Positions 1-8,883 of a stretch of DNA of 64,000 nt are shown in pieces. The notes under the pieces are model-generated. The model was not told the origin of the DNA. It saw only the letters and a list, made by a program, of their open reading frames with translations, and made no database searches. Source of the stretch: CAYRGS01 sp964423875 (GTDB taxonomy: Bacteria > UBA8248 > JACPRG01 > G963555815); contig CAYRGS010000003.1 of NCBI GenBank assembly GCA_964423875.1, positions 32,218 to 96,217 of the forward strand. The letters run 5' to 3'. Position numbers and translations under genes: made by a program. How positions within the stretch are numbered: position 1 is the first letter of the stretch; each line of letters starts with the position of its first letter.

Positions 1-176
1 TCCAGCATGCGCTCGATGGACTCCGCCAGGCTGTAGAGCTGCTCCTTCTCCAGCCACAGACACGCGCCGCCCTTCGAGGCATCGACCAGAAGGCGGAAGG
101 TCCGCTTTCCGGGAACGCCGATGGATTCGGCCTGGAAGACCTCCACCTGCCCGATATCGTGCTTCGCCTCGCTCAT
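1..176 (-). CDS. DUF3090-like protein (3' end outside window)
   Basis: Only the first 58 codons are present, reading leftwards off the window edge. The protein begins MSEAKHDIGQVEVFQAESIG and continues with GVPGKRTFRLLVDA and a LEKEQL(Y)SLAESIE stretch. This layout (short lead, 'G.PG.R.F.L' strand, then 'EK.Q...LA..I') resembles the start of the DUF3090 family, whose function is unknown. The ATG at 176-174 is preceded by a purine-rich GAGGCGAG. A well-spaced promoter lies about 65 bases upstream, so this is probably the first gene of its transcript. The family call rests on a short segment and is tentative. Confidence 0.55.
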   Translation of the reverse strand, partial: MSEAKHDIGQVEVFQAESIGVPGKRTFRLLVDASKGGACLWLEKEQLYSLAESIERML

Positions 177-239
177 CTCGCCTCGTTTGCGGTTGGGGTG
201 CCATAGCGGTTTCCGAGATCGCCCGGGTTCGTCCCCCGG

Positions 240-268
240 CTTATACCCCACAGGACGGCGGTTGTAAA
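240..268 (-). promoter_or_regulatory. Candidate sigma-70-type promoter for the DUF3090-like gene
   Basis: On the minus strand a -35 box TTTACA (268-263) and a -10 box TATAAG (245-240) are separated by 17 bases; each matches the consensus at five of six positions. A 5' leader of about 60 bases would precede the ATG at 176. The rest of the stretch 177-554 holds a 10-G run at 424-433 and an 8-bp hairpin (351-358 with 365-372) without a T tract; I see no gene in it. Confidence 0.45.
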
Positions 269-554
269 CGCGCTGTATGGGTTCAAGACAGATGAGAAAC
301 TGGGGCCGTTTTTTTTGAACTTCTCCAGGGCCTGGGCCAGCGCCAGGTAGTCCGGACCTGCTGGGGTCCGGACCCGATCCCGTTGGCGAGGGCGGGCGTT
401 GGGCGAGGCCGTCCCATCCGGCCGGGGGGGGGGAAAGACGCCGACGGCCCACGGTGAAACGGAACGTAGACCACGCCCGGCGCCCGCCGGATATGAAGGA
501 AGCTTCCATGACCACTTTCCAGGGGGCTTTTTTGTCAATTCGTCCCCCCGGCAA

Positions 555-1751
555 TCATTGTCCATCCTCGGAACCCCGGGAAGCGACCTCGCGATAGCAG
601 GCGGCCAGCAAGCGGGCACCTTCTCTCGCGCTGAAATGCTCATGCACGCGCCGGCGGCCCGCCTCGGCTATGGCCGTTCGCCGGGCCTCGTCCCGGGCCA
701 GACCCGCCAGAACCCCGGCCAGGGCGTCCGGGTCTCCCGGGGTGAAGAGCAGGCCGGTCGCGCCGTCCTCGATGAGCTCGCCCATGGGCTCGATGCGGCT
801 CGCCACCACCGGAACGCCCAGGGCCATCGCCTCGAGGGGAACCAGGGGGAAGCCTTCGGAAGCCAGCGAGGCGAAAAGGACCGCGTCGGCGGCCTGGAAT
901 ACGCGGTGGGTGTCGTCCCGGACGCCCAGGAACACGACGCGGTCGCCCAGGATCAGCGAGCGGCTGAGACCGCGCAGGCTCTCCTCCTCCTCCCCGCCGC
1001 CGGCGAGGTAGAGGCGGGCCCGGGGGACCGCCGGCTGGAGCTTCTCCATAGCGCGCACCATCACCGCGAACCCTTTCTGCGGCACGAAGCGCGCCGCACT
1101 CGCCAGGACGAACTCATCCGGCGCGGCGCCCAGCTCCGCACGCACGGCCCGGCGGAGCGCCGGGTCCGGCGCGGCAAACCGGGCCGTGTCGACGGTGTTG
1201 TGTATAACCGTGACCCGGTCCTCCCGGAACCCCAGAAGACGGACGGCGGACCGCTTCGCGTGACGCGAGACGGCGACGGCGTGATGACAGAGCCGTTTGG
1301 CCGTGAACCGGTCCACCCTGAGCCGCTTACGCTGGTCGTAAAATCCCTTCCAGTCGGGCTCGTACATCGTGTTCTGGATGGAGGTCATGACGGGAACTCG
1401 GCCCGCCCACCGGCCCGCCAGGCGGGCGCAGACATCCGCGTAGAAGAGTTGCGCGTGGACGATATCGGGGCGGCGCTTCCGGATGATCTCGCAGAGACGA
1501 TAGACGCCCTTCGGGATATCCCGCGGGCCCGACACCCCGAGCCATTCAGTGTCGACGCCGAGCGCCTCCACTTCCGGTTTCAGATCGTCCGCCGGGAGGA
1601 CGTGGACGACGCGGCTCTCGACGGCCTCGCCGGCCAGGTAGGCGAGGTCATTGACCAGCCGGCGCTCCGCCCCCCCTCGGGAGAGGGACTCGATCACCTG
1701 GAGGACGCGCAGGGGGCGGCCTCCCCCCTCCCCTTCGGCCGACCGGCTCAA
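555..1751 (-). CDS. Glycosyltransferase family 4 (GT-B fold)
   Basis: About 398 residues. The N-terminal domain starts LRVLQVIESLSRGGAERRL, the usual 'GGAE' opening of GT4 enzymes, and the C-terminal domain carries EGFPLVPLEAMALGVPVVAS, the E-x7-E nucleotide-sugar motif. It probably transfers a sugar from an NDP donor to a lipid-linked or LPS-core acceptor at the inner face of the cytoplasmic membrane. Start choice: a reading frame is open further upstream into asnB, but TTG at 1751-1749 overlaps the asnB TGA (ttga) and avoids an 85-base overlap; a CTG just before LRVLQV with a G-rich Shine-Dalgarno is the alternative. Last gene of the glycan cluster. Donor and acceptor cannot be read from the sequence. 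Confidence 0.85.
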   Translation of the reverse strand: MSRSAEGEGGGRPLRVLQVIESLSRGGAERRLVNDLAYLAGEAVESRVVHVLPADDLKPEVEALGVDTEWLGVSGPRDIPKGVYRLCEIIRKRRPDIVHAQLFYADVCARLAGRWAGRVPVMTSIQNTMYEPDWKGFYDQRKRLRVDRFTAKRLCHHAVAVSRHAKRSAVRLLGFREDRVTVIHNTVDTARFAAPDPALRRAVRAELGAAPDEFVLASAARFVPQKGFAVMVRAMEKLQPAVPRARLYLAGGGEEEESLRGLSRSLILGDRVVFLGVRDDTHRVFQAADAVLFASLASEGFPLVPLEAMALGVPVVASRIEPMGELIEDGATGLLFTPGDPDALAGVLAGLARDEARRTAIAEAGRRRVHEHFSAREGARLLAACYREVASRGSEDGQ

Positions 1752-3718
1752 ACCGCCGCCGGCGCGGCGGCCGGAGTGAGCGGACCGTCGATCATTCGCC
1801 GAAACCAGAGCTCCAGATTCACCCAGCTCCACAGGGCTAGGCGAATATTCTGCTCGCCCCGGCAGTGGCGGTCGTATTCGCGGAGAACCGTCTCATAGTT
1901 GAAAAAACCGCGCGCGCGGAACGCCTCCGACTCGATGAGGTCCCGGACCGTCTCGCGCATATCGGTCTTCAGCCAAAGGTCGGTGGGCGCCATAAAGCCC
2001 TTCTTGTCCGTCCGGGTGCGGATGACCTCCGGCAGGACGCCCCGCATGGCGTTTCGCAGAACGACCTTCGTCCAGCCGTCCCGGATCTTCTGATCACCCG
2101 GCAGGCCGTAAGCGTATTCCACCAAGCGGTGATCCAGAAACGGAATCCGGGACTCGACGGAGAAGGCCATGCTGTTGCGGTCCTCGAAGTGTAGCCATCC
2201 GGGCACGGGGTAGATCCGCAGGCCCATGTAAGAGCACGTCCGAAGGCCCGAACCGTCCCGGAGGCTCAGGGTCTCCGGCTCGCCGTGGGTCTTCACGAAA
2301 TCAGGATCGAGGACGCCGTGGAAGCCCGTCCCGTTCCGTTTGAGGGACCGTTTCAGCCCCTCGGGGGTCCGCAGGCTCGCCAGGACCCGCGCCGCCGACG
2401 CAACGGCCTTTCCGCCCCCGCCCCAGCCGGCGCGCCGGTAGGCGTTCACCTCGCGAATCAGGCTCCCCCACCGGCCCGCGCCCAGCAGATCGGCGAAATG
2501 GTAGATGAAGTCCTGGGGATAGCCGTTGAGGAGCTCGTCCCCCCCGTGCCCGCTCAGGATGACCTTGACGCCCCGGGCGCGGACGGACCGCATGACGTAC
2601 CACTGGGCGAACTGGTTCAGGTTGTGGAAGGGCTCGTCCTGGAACCAGATCAAGTCGGGCAGCAGGCCGAAGAGCTCATCCACCCGGGGGAAGACGTACT
2701 GTGCGTCCGCGCCGGTGTGCTCGACGACCGGATGGATGAATTCCCGCTCATCGTACTTCGGGTCCTCGAAGCAGGAGGAGAACGTCCGGAGCCGGGCCGG
2801 GCGGATCGCCTCCGCCGCCACGCAGGCGATGGAGGAGGAGTCGAGCCCCCCGCTGAGGCAGACGCCGAGCGGGACGTCGCTGCGCAGCCTGAGCCGGACG
2901 GCGTCGCTGAAGATGTCTCGGAAGCGCTCGGCGGCCTCCTCGTCGGTCCTCGGCGACTCGCCACTCGCCGGGCGCTCGATCTCCCAATACCGCTTGACCT
3001 CGGTCCGGCCGTCCCAGAGGGTGAGAAAGTGGGAGGGCGGGATCTGCCGGATGCCGTCGAAGAACGTCGCGTTGGTGAAATCCATCAGGCCGGACCCGGT
3101 GGCCAGGTACCGATGGATAGTGGGGCCGTGCGGCTTTCGCGGAACGTCCGGGTGGAGGAGGATCGACTTGATCTCCGACGCGAAGAGAAAGCGCCGTCCG
3201 TCGTCGAAGTAGTAGAAGGGCTTGATGCCGAAGCGGTCGCGCGCGCAGAAGAGCTTCTTTGCGCGACCGTCCCAGAGGGCGAAGCCCCACATGCCGTTGA
3301 AGCGCTGAAGGCAGTCCTCGCCCCATTCTTCGTAGGCGTGGAGGATAACCTCGGTGTCGCACTGGCTCCGGAAGACGTGCCCTCGGCCCTTGAGCGCCTC
3401 CGCCAGCTCCACATGGTTGTAGATCTCGCCGTTGTAGGCCACCCAGACCGAGCGGTCCTCGTTGCACATGGGCTGGGCGCCGCTTTCGGAGAGGTCGATG
3501 ATGCTGAGACGCCGGTTGGCGAGGGCCAGCGGGGCGGAAAAATTGTCAGCGGGCGACGGCCGGGAATGGAATTGCGGGTCACGGACGCCGGTCGGGTCGA
3601 GCAGGACGTAGCCCTCGCCGTCCGGCCCCCGGTGGGCGATGGCGTCGTTCATCCGCACCAGGGCCTCCACGTTCACCGGCGCGCCGTCGCGATGATAGAT
3701 GCCTGCAATTCCGCACAA
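1748..3718 (-). CDS. asnB: Asparagine synthase (glutamine-hydrolysing)
   Basis: 656 residues. It begins MCGIAGIYHRDG, so Cys2 is the nucleophile of the class II glutamine amidotransferase domain after Met removal; YNGEIYNH and DRFGIKPFYY lie in the same domain. The synthetase half has the PP-loop SGGLDSSSIAC near residue 290. It makes an amide from a carboxylate using ATP and glutamine. In a polysaccharide cluster such proteins often amidate sugar acids or serve cell-wall modification rather than asparagine supply; that is inference. The start codon is TTG (3718-3716), fixed because Cys must be residue 2. It is 63 bases downstream of the Kdo-transferase-like gene, and the next gene starts within its stop codon. 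Confidence 0.9.
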   Translation of the reverse strand: MCGIAGIYHRDGAPVNVEALVRMNDAIAHRGPDGEGYVLLDPTGVRDPQFHSRPSPADNFSAPLALANRRLSIIDLSESGAQPMCNEDRSVWVAYNGEIYNHVELAEALKGRGHVFRSQCDTEVILHAYEEWGEDCLQRFNGMWGFALWDGRAKKLFCARDRFGIKPFYYFDDGRRFLFASEIKSILLHPDVPRKPHGPTIHRYLATGSGLMDFTNATFFDGIRQIPPSHFLTLWDGRTEVKRYWEIERPASGESPRTDEEAAERFRDIFSDAVRLRLRSDVPLGVCLSGGLDSSSIACVAAEAIRPARLRTFSSCFEDPKYDEREFIHPVVEHTGADAQYVFPRVDELFGLLPDLIWFQDEPFHNLNQFAQWYVMRSVRARGVKVILSGHGGDELLNGYPQDFIYHFADLLGAGRWGSLIREVNAYRRAGWGGGGKAVASAARVLASLRTPEGLKRSLKRNGTGFHGVLDPDFVKTHGEPETLSLRDGSGLRTCSYMGLRIYPVPGWLHFEDRNSMAFSVESRIPFLDHRLVEYAYGLPGDQKIRDGWTKVVLRNAMRGVLPEVIRTRTDKKGFMAPTDLWLKTDMRETVRDLIESEAFRARGFFNYETVLREYDRHCRGEQNIRLALWSWVNLELWFRRMIDGPLTPAAAPAAV

Positions 3719-3781
3719 AGTCTTGTGTCTTCCCGATGAGCGTTCCGAGGCCAGGGAGGATTCGAGAAACGGTCGTCCGGT

Positions 3782-5152
3782 TCAGCCCGACACGGCCTTT
3801 GGAAGCGTCGCCGCATCGCGGGCTTCAATCCCCGCCTCGGCCAAAGCCTCCCGCGCGAAGGCCAGGTTCTTTTCGACCGCACCGGCGTTGGGCGCGACGA
3901 CCTGGTCGGCCGCCAAGCAGACCCGCCGCATCGCGCTCTCATCCCGCAGGAGCCGGAGGATCGTCGCGGCCATCTCTTCCCCGGTCCGGACCTGGAGGCC
4001 GGGGTCGGCGGCGAGCAGAACCTCCGTGATCTCCCCCCAGTGGTTCATGTGAGGGCCGAAGAGCAGGGGCCGGCTGTGGACGAGCGGCTCGATGGGGTTG
4101 TGGCCAAACGCCAGCCTCCCCTTGGGAACGATACTCGCCCCGACGAAATTGACCGTCCCGATTCCGTAGAGGCGGCCCAGCCCGCCGAAGGTGTCCACGA
4201 TGATCACCGCGTCCAGGGGGGCCTCGCCCCCGTCCAGGGCGGTCTGCATCTGATAGTCCAATCCCGCCTTGGAGAAGACCTTATCCAGCTTGAGGGTGTT
4301 GCTGTAATAGCTCGGGGCCATCAGGAGGCGGAAACCGGGATGGTGTTCCCGGACACGCCGGAAGGCCTCCAGGATGACATCGTCCTCTCCCGCCCGGACG
4401 CTTCCGGCAACGAAGACGGGAGCGTCCGGTGGGATGCCCAGCGTCCGGCGCATCCCGCGCCGCTCCCCATCGGAGAGCCGGAGGAACTCCAGGTCGTACT
4501 TCATCTCACCGACCACCTTGATTTTCTCCGTGTCCGCGCCCAAGCGGCGATACCCCTCCGCGTCCGCCTCTGACTTCACGCCGATGCGGTCCAGAAATCG
4601 GTGAAACCTCCGGGGGATGGAGCGCGCGACAATCTCGTGCACCTCGTAGCCGTGGCTCATAAACCCGCTGAGGAGAACCGTCCGGACCCCGGCCCGTTGG
4701 GCCTCCCGGCAGAGGACCGGGTAGCTCATGTTCTCGATGAAAATCAGAACCCGGGGTTGGAGCGTCCGGATCACCCGGCGGACGACGTTTCTCAGGTCCC
4801 ACGGACTGTCGAAGACGAAATCCAGCGCTTCCCTTTTCCTTGAGAACTCGAAGGAGTATCGGTTGTTGGTCGAGAGGACAAAATTTACATCCGGATACAT
4901 CTCCCTCAACCGGTTGATGAGGGTGACAATCTGCGTGTTCTCGCCGCCTGAGAGGGCTTCGATCCAGACCGTGGGGCGCCGCCGTCGGGCAAGCTCCCCG
5001 AGCCCCTTCGGCAGAAACCCCCACCGGCTCCGAAAAAACCTCCGGAAGTAAGGATCCCTCCCGAAAACCCCCCGCTTCCAGAAGGTCACGGGGAGGTAGG
5101 CGTACGCCTTGCCGACGAACCTGGCCTCTCGCAGAAGCGCTTTCGGGTTCAA
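3782..5152 (-). CDS. Kdo-transferase-like glycosyltransferase (WaaA/KdtA family, GT30-like)
   Basis: About 456 residues. The N-terminal part has WIEALSGGENTQIVTLINRL, matching the 'SxGE' region of WaaA that contains the proposed catalytic Glu, followed by STNNRYSFEFSRK, LQPRVLIFIENMSYPVL and KVVGEMKYD, in WaaA order. WaaA normally transfers Kdo from CMP-Kdo to lipid A. Here the gene sits directly after two CMP-sugar synthetase-like genes and near a NeuB homologue, so the donor may be another CMP-activated acid. The C-terminal half is more divergent than textbook WaaA. The start is TTG at 5152-5150, overlapping the neuA-like stop (ttga) and following a 12-C/G run. It lacks the usual N-terminal membrane anchor. 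Confidence 0.75.
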   Translation of the reverse strand: MNPKALLREARFVGKAYAYLPVTFWKRGVFGRDPYFRRFFRSRWGFLPKGLGELARRRRPTVWIEALSGGENTQIVTLINRLREMYPDVNFVLSTNNRYSFEFSRKREALDFVFDSPWDLRNVVRRVIRTLQPRVLIFIENMSYPVLCREAQRAGVRTVLLSGFMSHGYEVHEIVARSIPRRFHRFLDRIGVKSEADAEGYRRLGADTEKIKVVGEMKYDLEFLRLSDGERRGMRRTLGIPPDAPVFVAGSVRAGEDDVILEAFRRVREHHPGFRLLMAPSYYSNTLKLDKVFSKAGLDYQMQTALDGGEAPLDAVIIVDTFGGLGRLYGIGTVNFVGASIVPKGRLAFGHNPIEPLVHSRPLLFGPHMNHWGEITEVLLAADPGLQVRTGEEMAATILRLLRDESAMRRVCLAADQVVAPNAGAVEKNLAFAREALAEAGIEARDAATLPKAVSG

Positions 5153-5883
5153 TCCTTCCGTCCCCCCCCCCCCTTTCCGTCCCGCTCCAGGGCGGCCGTC
5201 CAGGCCGGCAGGAGGGATTCGGCAATCTCCAAATCCAGCTTCGAGCGCACGTCCACCCGCCCGGAGATCCCCCGGATGGGGACCATCCCAACCCGGTAGC
5301 CCAGACGGTCCCCCCGCTTGATGACCTCTCCCCGGGTCGCGCAAATCATGCCGCTGATCTCCCGGTAAATGGGCTTGCGCGCTGAGCGGGGGGCGTGGCC
5401 CGACTCCCCGATGGGCGTGAGCCCCCGGTTGTCCTGAAACCAGAAATTCGCCGTTTCCTCGAAGGCCACGAACACGGAATCCAGGTCCTGATTCACAAGC
5501 GTCTCGACGATCCGGTCGATAAGCCCGGGTGGGCGGAACGGGTGCGACACCTCCAACAGGACCGCCACGTCCACGGCCCGGCCCTCGCTCTCCTCGAGCG
5601 AATCGACGGCGTGCTGAAGCACACGCTCGAGGGGAACATCGGACCCGGCCAATTCGTCCGGCCGCAGAAACGGGGCCTCGGCCCCTTCCCCGCGCGCCAA
5701 GTCGGCCAGATCCGGGTCTTCCGTGCTGACGATGATCCGCTCGACAAGGCGGCTCTGCTTCGCCGCGTCCAGGGTGTGGACCAGAAGCGGCTTGCCGCCC
5801 AGCCGCTCCCGGTAGAGGAGCTTGCCCTGAACCGGCACGAGGGCGATAACCTGGCGAGGATGGGAATCAGCGGGCGATGTCAT
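5149..5883 (-). CDS. Divergent CMP-sugar synthetase-like cytidylyltransferase
   Basis: 244 residues, related to the acylneuraminate cytidylyltransferase/KdsB fold: IALVPVQGK near the N terminus, LGGKPLLVHTL, IIVSTEDPDLADLA, VAVLLEVSHPFRP and a late VDVRSKLDLEIAE. The nucleotide-binding loop reads PVQGK, without the 'ARGGSKG' Arg-Gly-Gly of its neighbour, so the CTP loop is altered. It may use a different nucleotide or sugar acid, or be a partner of the canonical copy. The ATG overlaps the upstream gene by 17 bases. The last codons are encoded by a 12-nt homopolymer (5162-5173), so one slipped base would change the C terminus and the start context of the following gene. Confidence 0.75.
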   Translation of the reverse strand: MTSPADSHPRQVIALVPVQGKLLYRERLGGKPLLVHTLDAAKQSRLVERIIVSTEDPDLADLARGEGAEAPFLRPDELAGSDVPLERVLQHAVDSLEESEGRAVDVAVLLEVSHPFRPPGLIDRIVETLVNQDLDSVFVAFEETANFWFQDNRGLTPIGESGHAPRSARKPIYREISGMICATRGEVIKRGDRLGYRVGMVPIRGISGRVDVRSKLDLEIAESLLPAWTAALERDGKGGGGRKD

Positions 5884-6625
5884 AGATGTGCGCCCCCTCC
5901 CATTCAGTCAAGACCTTCTCCGCCAGCCACAGGTCGAATTCGTCGTGGATGTCAATGTTGGCCGCCGGGTCGTCATACCACAGGATGTCCACACGGTCGC
6001 CGACCCGGCGCGGCGGCTCCTCCATCAGGAGCCGGGGCCGTGTGGCGCAGGCTAGTCCGGTGTCCTCCCGGTAGGTCGGCTTTTTCCCCTGGCGGGATCC
6101 GTGCCCCGCATATTCGCCCAGGGGCTGAAATCCCCCATCCGGCGCGTCCTTCCAGAAATTCTTGTGCGTCTTCAGGGCGGCGAAGACCGTGTCGATGGCG
6201 GGGTCTTCCTGAAGGCGCCGGACCACTTCGTCGATCCAGCCGGGGCGCCGGAAGACGTCGGTGGTCTGGAGGTAGACGAGGATCCCCACCTCGGTCCCTT
6301 CGTTTTGCGCGAGCCAGTGGCAGGCGTGGGCGAGGGTGTCTTCGGTGGTGGCGAAATCCGAGGTCAGGTCGACCGTCCGGCCCGCCGGCGTCCGGTACGT
6401 CTCGGGCCGCAGGAAGGGGGTCTCCGCGCCCCACTCGCGGGCGGCGGCGGCGATCTCTTCGTCGTCCGTGGTGACGATGACCCGCCCGACCCGTTGGGCC
6501 TTGACCGCGGCCTGAACGGTGTGGGCGATGAGGGGCTTGCCGGCCAGGAGCCGGACGTTCTTCCGGGGGAGTCCCTTGGAACCGCCTCGGGCGGGGATGA
6601 CGGCGACGACAGGACCTTCGGCCAT
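5867..6625 (-). CDS. Acylneuraminate cytidylyltransferase family protein (CMP-sugar synthetase)
   Basis: 252 residues with the full family signature VIPARGGSKGLPRKN at residues 9-23, AGKPLIAHTV, VIVTTDDEEIA, and LQTTDVFRRPGWIDE where the sugar acid is bound. It should activate a nonulosonic acid (sialic-acid-like) with CTP in the cytoplasm. A NeuB-type synthase is encoded about 1 kb upstream on the same strand, which supports a nonulosonate rather than Kdo. The ATG at 6625 is preceded by GGAGCGGAAA. It is separated from the upstream GT2 by a palindromic repeat element, so it may start its own transcript. Which nonulosonate is used cannot be told. Confidence 0.85.
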   Translation of the reverse strand: MAEGPVVAVIPARGGSKGLPRKNVRLLAGKPLIAHTVQAAVKAQRVGRVIVTTDDEEIAAAAREWGAETPFLRPETYRTPAGRTVDLTSDFATTEDTLAHACHWLAQNEGTEVGILVYLQTTDVFRRPGWIDEVVRRLQEDPAIDTVFAALKTHKNFWKDAPDGGFQPLGEYAGHGSRQGKKPTYREDTGLACATRPRLLMEEPPRRVGDRVDILWYDDPAANIDIHDEFDLWLAEKVLTEWEGAHIYDIAR

Positions 6626-6687
6626 TTTCCGCTCCGGCTTTCTACCGTAGTGTCTCCAAAATAAATTGACACTTCACAAATTGCGCG

Positions 6688-6805
6688 GAAGGCGGGCAGG
6701 ATGCCCGCCCTACCTGGCGTGAAAACACCGGGTTTCCACCGTTCGGTAGGCCGGGCATCCTGCCCGGCCGGAAAGGGACCATTCGGGTCTCACATATGTA
6801 AAACC
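6688..6805. repeat. GC-rich palindromic intergenic repeat, copy 1
   Basis: The unit contains GGCGGGCAGGATGCCCGCC (6691-6709) and, about 40 bases on, CCGGGCATCCTGCCCGG; each is a small palindrome and the two halves are reverse complements, giving a large stem-loop. Copies lie at 13121-13255 (opposite orientation, nearly full length) and 34562-34662. A flank with 'gacacttca' is shared with copy 3. No ORF or transposase is associated; it behaves like a MITE- or REP-like element. The whole gap 6626-6907 holds only this and the motif at 6834-6858. Confidence 0.8.
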
Positions 6806-6833
6806 AGTTACTAGAGCAAAAACATCAAGGCGC

Positions 6834-6858
6834 GATTCCTCGCTACGCTCGGAATGAC
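6834..6858. repeat. Short dispersed motif (gattcctcg...cgctcggaatgac)
   Basis: The sequence gattcctcgctacgctcg followed by gaatgac has complementary ends (attcc/ggaat). The same ends recur at 17507-17546 with a longer middle. Motifs of this type are common in intergenic DNA of many uncultured bacteria. No function is known to me. Confidence 0.55.
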
Positions 6859-6907
6859 ATGGAAAGGGGTTTTGCCAAAACCGATAAATCGTTTTTCCGC
6901 ATCCAGG

Positions 6908-7606
6908 CTAGTCGTCGAAGAGGGGTTCCCGGCCGTTGATCAGCTCGATCATCTTCACCACCCGCTCGGCGCGCGCTATGTCCATGGTCTGGTGAATTCC
7001 GTGGTGATGATAGACGCTGGCCTGGGGCTCATAGACAATATGATAGCCGGCTACGATGACCTTCTTGGCCCAGTCCCGGTCCTCCACCCCGTTGATCTCC
7101 TCATCGAACGGGATGCGCTCCCAGACGCTTCGGCGAAGCATGGCGTTGGCGTTATGGAAGAAAGAGTCCTTGACCTGGATCTTCCGGTCCAGCCCGAAGG
7201 TGTTCCACAGGTCCCGTTTGTCGAAGGTGTGCGAATCGGGAAGCGGCTCCTGCCGTCCATAGACGGCCGCCACCTCCGCCGGGCCGAAATTCACGGCCAG
7301 CCGGTCCAGCCACTTGTTGTGGACGGGGACGCAGTGGCCGGACAGGCAGACAAGAAGCTCCCCCTCGGACACCTCGACGCCCCGGTTGAGGGCCCGGCCG
7401 TAGGAGAACTCGGATTCGCTGATCCCCACAACCTTGCAGTTGAAGTCCCGGACGATCTCCGATGTCTCGTCATCGGACTCATTGTCCACGACGACGATCT
7501 CCCGGTTGGGATAATCCTGGAGAGAAGCCGCCGTCAGGCAGCGCCGGATCCAGGCCGCTTCGTTTTTCGCCCGGATGATGAGCGAGATCAGGGGGGGGGA
7601 GCTCAT
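6908..7606 (-). CDS. Glycosyltransferase family 2 (GT-A fold)
   Basis: 232 residues. ISLIIRAKNEAAWIRRCL at the N terminus and IVVVDNESDDETSEIV are the GT2 nucleotide-binding elements; SEGELLVCLSGHCVP takes the place of the usual 'DDD' strand and RDWAKKVI of the acceptor side. It likely adds a sugar to the glycan made by this cluster, in the cytoplasm. Its ATG overlaps the stop of the NeuB-like gene by 4 bases (atga), so the two are translationally coupled. Codons 3-5 lie in a 9-C run (7591-7599 on the plus strand as G), one of several homopolymers at gene starts here. Specificity unknown. Confidence 0.85.
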   Translation of the reverse strand: MSSPPLISLIIRAKNEAAWIRRCLTAASLQDYPNREIVVVDNESDDETSEIVRDFNCKVVGISESEFSYGRALNRGVEVSEGELLVCLSGHCVPVHNKWLDRLAVNFGPAEVAAVYGRQEPLPDSHTFDKRDLWNTFGLDRKIQVKDSFFHNANAMLRRSVWERIPFDEEINGVEDRDWAKKVIVAGYHIVYEPQASVYHHHGIHQTMDIARAERVVKMIELINGREPLFDD

Positions 7607-8625
7607 TCCACCTCCACCAGCCCGAACGTGATGGGCTCGTCCTTACGGATGTCATAGAGCGCCCTCCGGCCCAGGAGCCTGGGGAGCAGTCGCGGCGTCA
7701 ATCCCCGAAGCGGGGCCTTTGTGGAAAGCATTTCCCGGGTCAGAACCGATCCCCGGGGGATGTCCATCGCCGCCACCACCGACCGGCGCTCATCGTCGAA
7801 GGTGTCGAGCTCTTCCGGCAGGACCCGTTTCTCAGCCGCTCCCGAAAGGGCCCGCTCGATCCGCCGGACGGCCTCCACCCAGCGCCGGAACTGGTCGGGC
7901 TCGGCGCTGAAGGCGTGATCGGCCCCCGGAAGGCGGCGGTCCAGGGTGAGGCGTTTCTGGAGGACCCCCGCCCCTAAGGCCGCCGCGACGGGTCCGGTCA
8001 GGACGCCGTCCTCATGGTCATCGTACCCGATTGGGCGATCGAACCGGCGGAGCCAGCTCAGCATTTGAAGCCGGCTCATCTCCGCCGGTGTGGGAAAACA
8101 CGCGACGCCGTGCAGAAGCGTAAGGTCGCATCCCTCAAAATGGCGGACAATCTCCGAGACTTCATCGGCGTCGCATGCGCCCGTGGATACATAGAGCGGA
8201 CGCCCCCGGACGGCCAGCGCCTCCAGGAGCGGCCTATCGGTGTTGCATCCCGGGGGGACATAGTAGCCGTCCACCTCGATGGGATCGAGAAATTCCAGGG
8301 ATTTGAGGTCGTAGGGCGTTGCCCAGAACGCCGCCCGGCCCCGCGCCGCCTCCCGAAGTCGTCCGAAGGCCTCCGCGTCCAGGTCCAGTCTGCGGGCGAC
8401 TTCCCGGGCGTTCGTCCCCAACTCGGGAAAGGCGGCGTTCGCCCGCCACAGGGCCTCCCGGCCCGAGGCCGCCTCGGGAGAGCGCTTCTGAAAATTCACG
8501 GCGTCGCAGCCGCACTCGACGGCGACCTCCGCAAGTTTGCGGGCCCGCTCGAAATCGCCGTTGTGATTCACCCCGATCTCCGCCGCAAGGATGCGGCGAA
8601 CGGGGTCGGATTGGCTATCGGTCAT
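7603..8625 (-). CDS. NeuB-type sialic acid/nonulosonate synthase
   Basis: 340 residues. The TIM-barrel N-terminal domain has AAEIGVNHNGDFERAR (the Glu and 'NHNG' that bind PEP and metal) and DAVNFQKRS; a C-terminal SAF (antifreeze-like) domain follows, with DIPRGSVLTREMLSTKAP and DEPITFGLV near the end. NeuB condenses phosphoenolpyruvate with an N-acyl-hexosamine to give a nine-carbon acid. With the CMP-sugar synthetase downstream this makes a two-step route to an activated nonulosonate; the epimerase that supplies the hexosamine is not obvious nearby. Stretch 8626-8883 between murJ and this gene holds nothing I recognise. Confidence 0.85.
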   Translation of the reverse strand: MTDSQSDPVRRILAAEIGVNHNGDFERARKLAEVAVECGCDAVNFQKRSPEAASGREALWRANAAFPELGTNAREVARRLDLDAEAFGRLREAARGRAAFWATPYDLKSLEFLDPIEVDGYYVPPGCNTDRPLLEALAVRGRPLYVSTGACDADEVSEIVRHFEGCDLTLLHGVACFPTPAEMSRLQMLSWLRRFDRPIGYDDHEDGVLTGPVAAALGAGVLQKRLTLDRRLPGADHAFSAEPDQFRRWVEAVRRIERALSGAAEKRVLPEELDTFDDERRSVVAAMDIPRGSVLTREMLSTKAPLRGLTPRLLPRLLGRRALYDIRKDEPITFGLVEVE

Positions 8626-8883
8626 ATCTATCGAGGGATAATTCCCGGCTCGGCGAGGGTCCCCGTCCGACCTTCAACGTGATGCGGTCCAGCCGGTCCC
8701 TTGGGCCAAAATCAGCGCACCATCAGGGCTTTGCGGTGCATGACTCTTCGGAGGAAATCCCGTTCAATTGGCCCATCCGGCATCAGGCCGTTCAGCGCCC
8801 TCTTATCCACGCATTTGTCTGAAAAACAATACATTCCGCCGGTCGAGGCTGTCAAGGATGATTTTCCCGCCGGAATGGGCGCA

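Noticed and set aside
351..372. 8-bp perfect hairpin as a terminator
   Set aside because: No T tract on either side, and no gene ends nearby.
399..1898. 499-codon plus-strand frame opposite the first glycosyltransferase
   Set aside because: Antisense shadow; the minus strand has full GT4 motifs.
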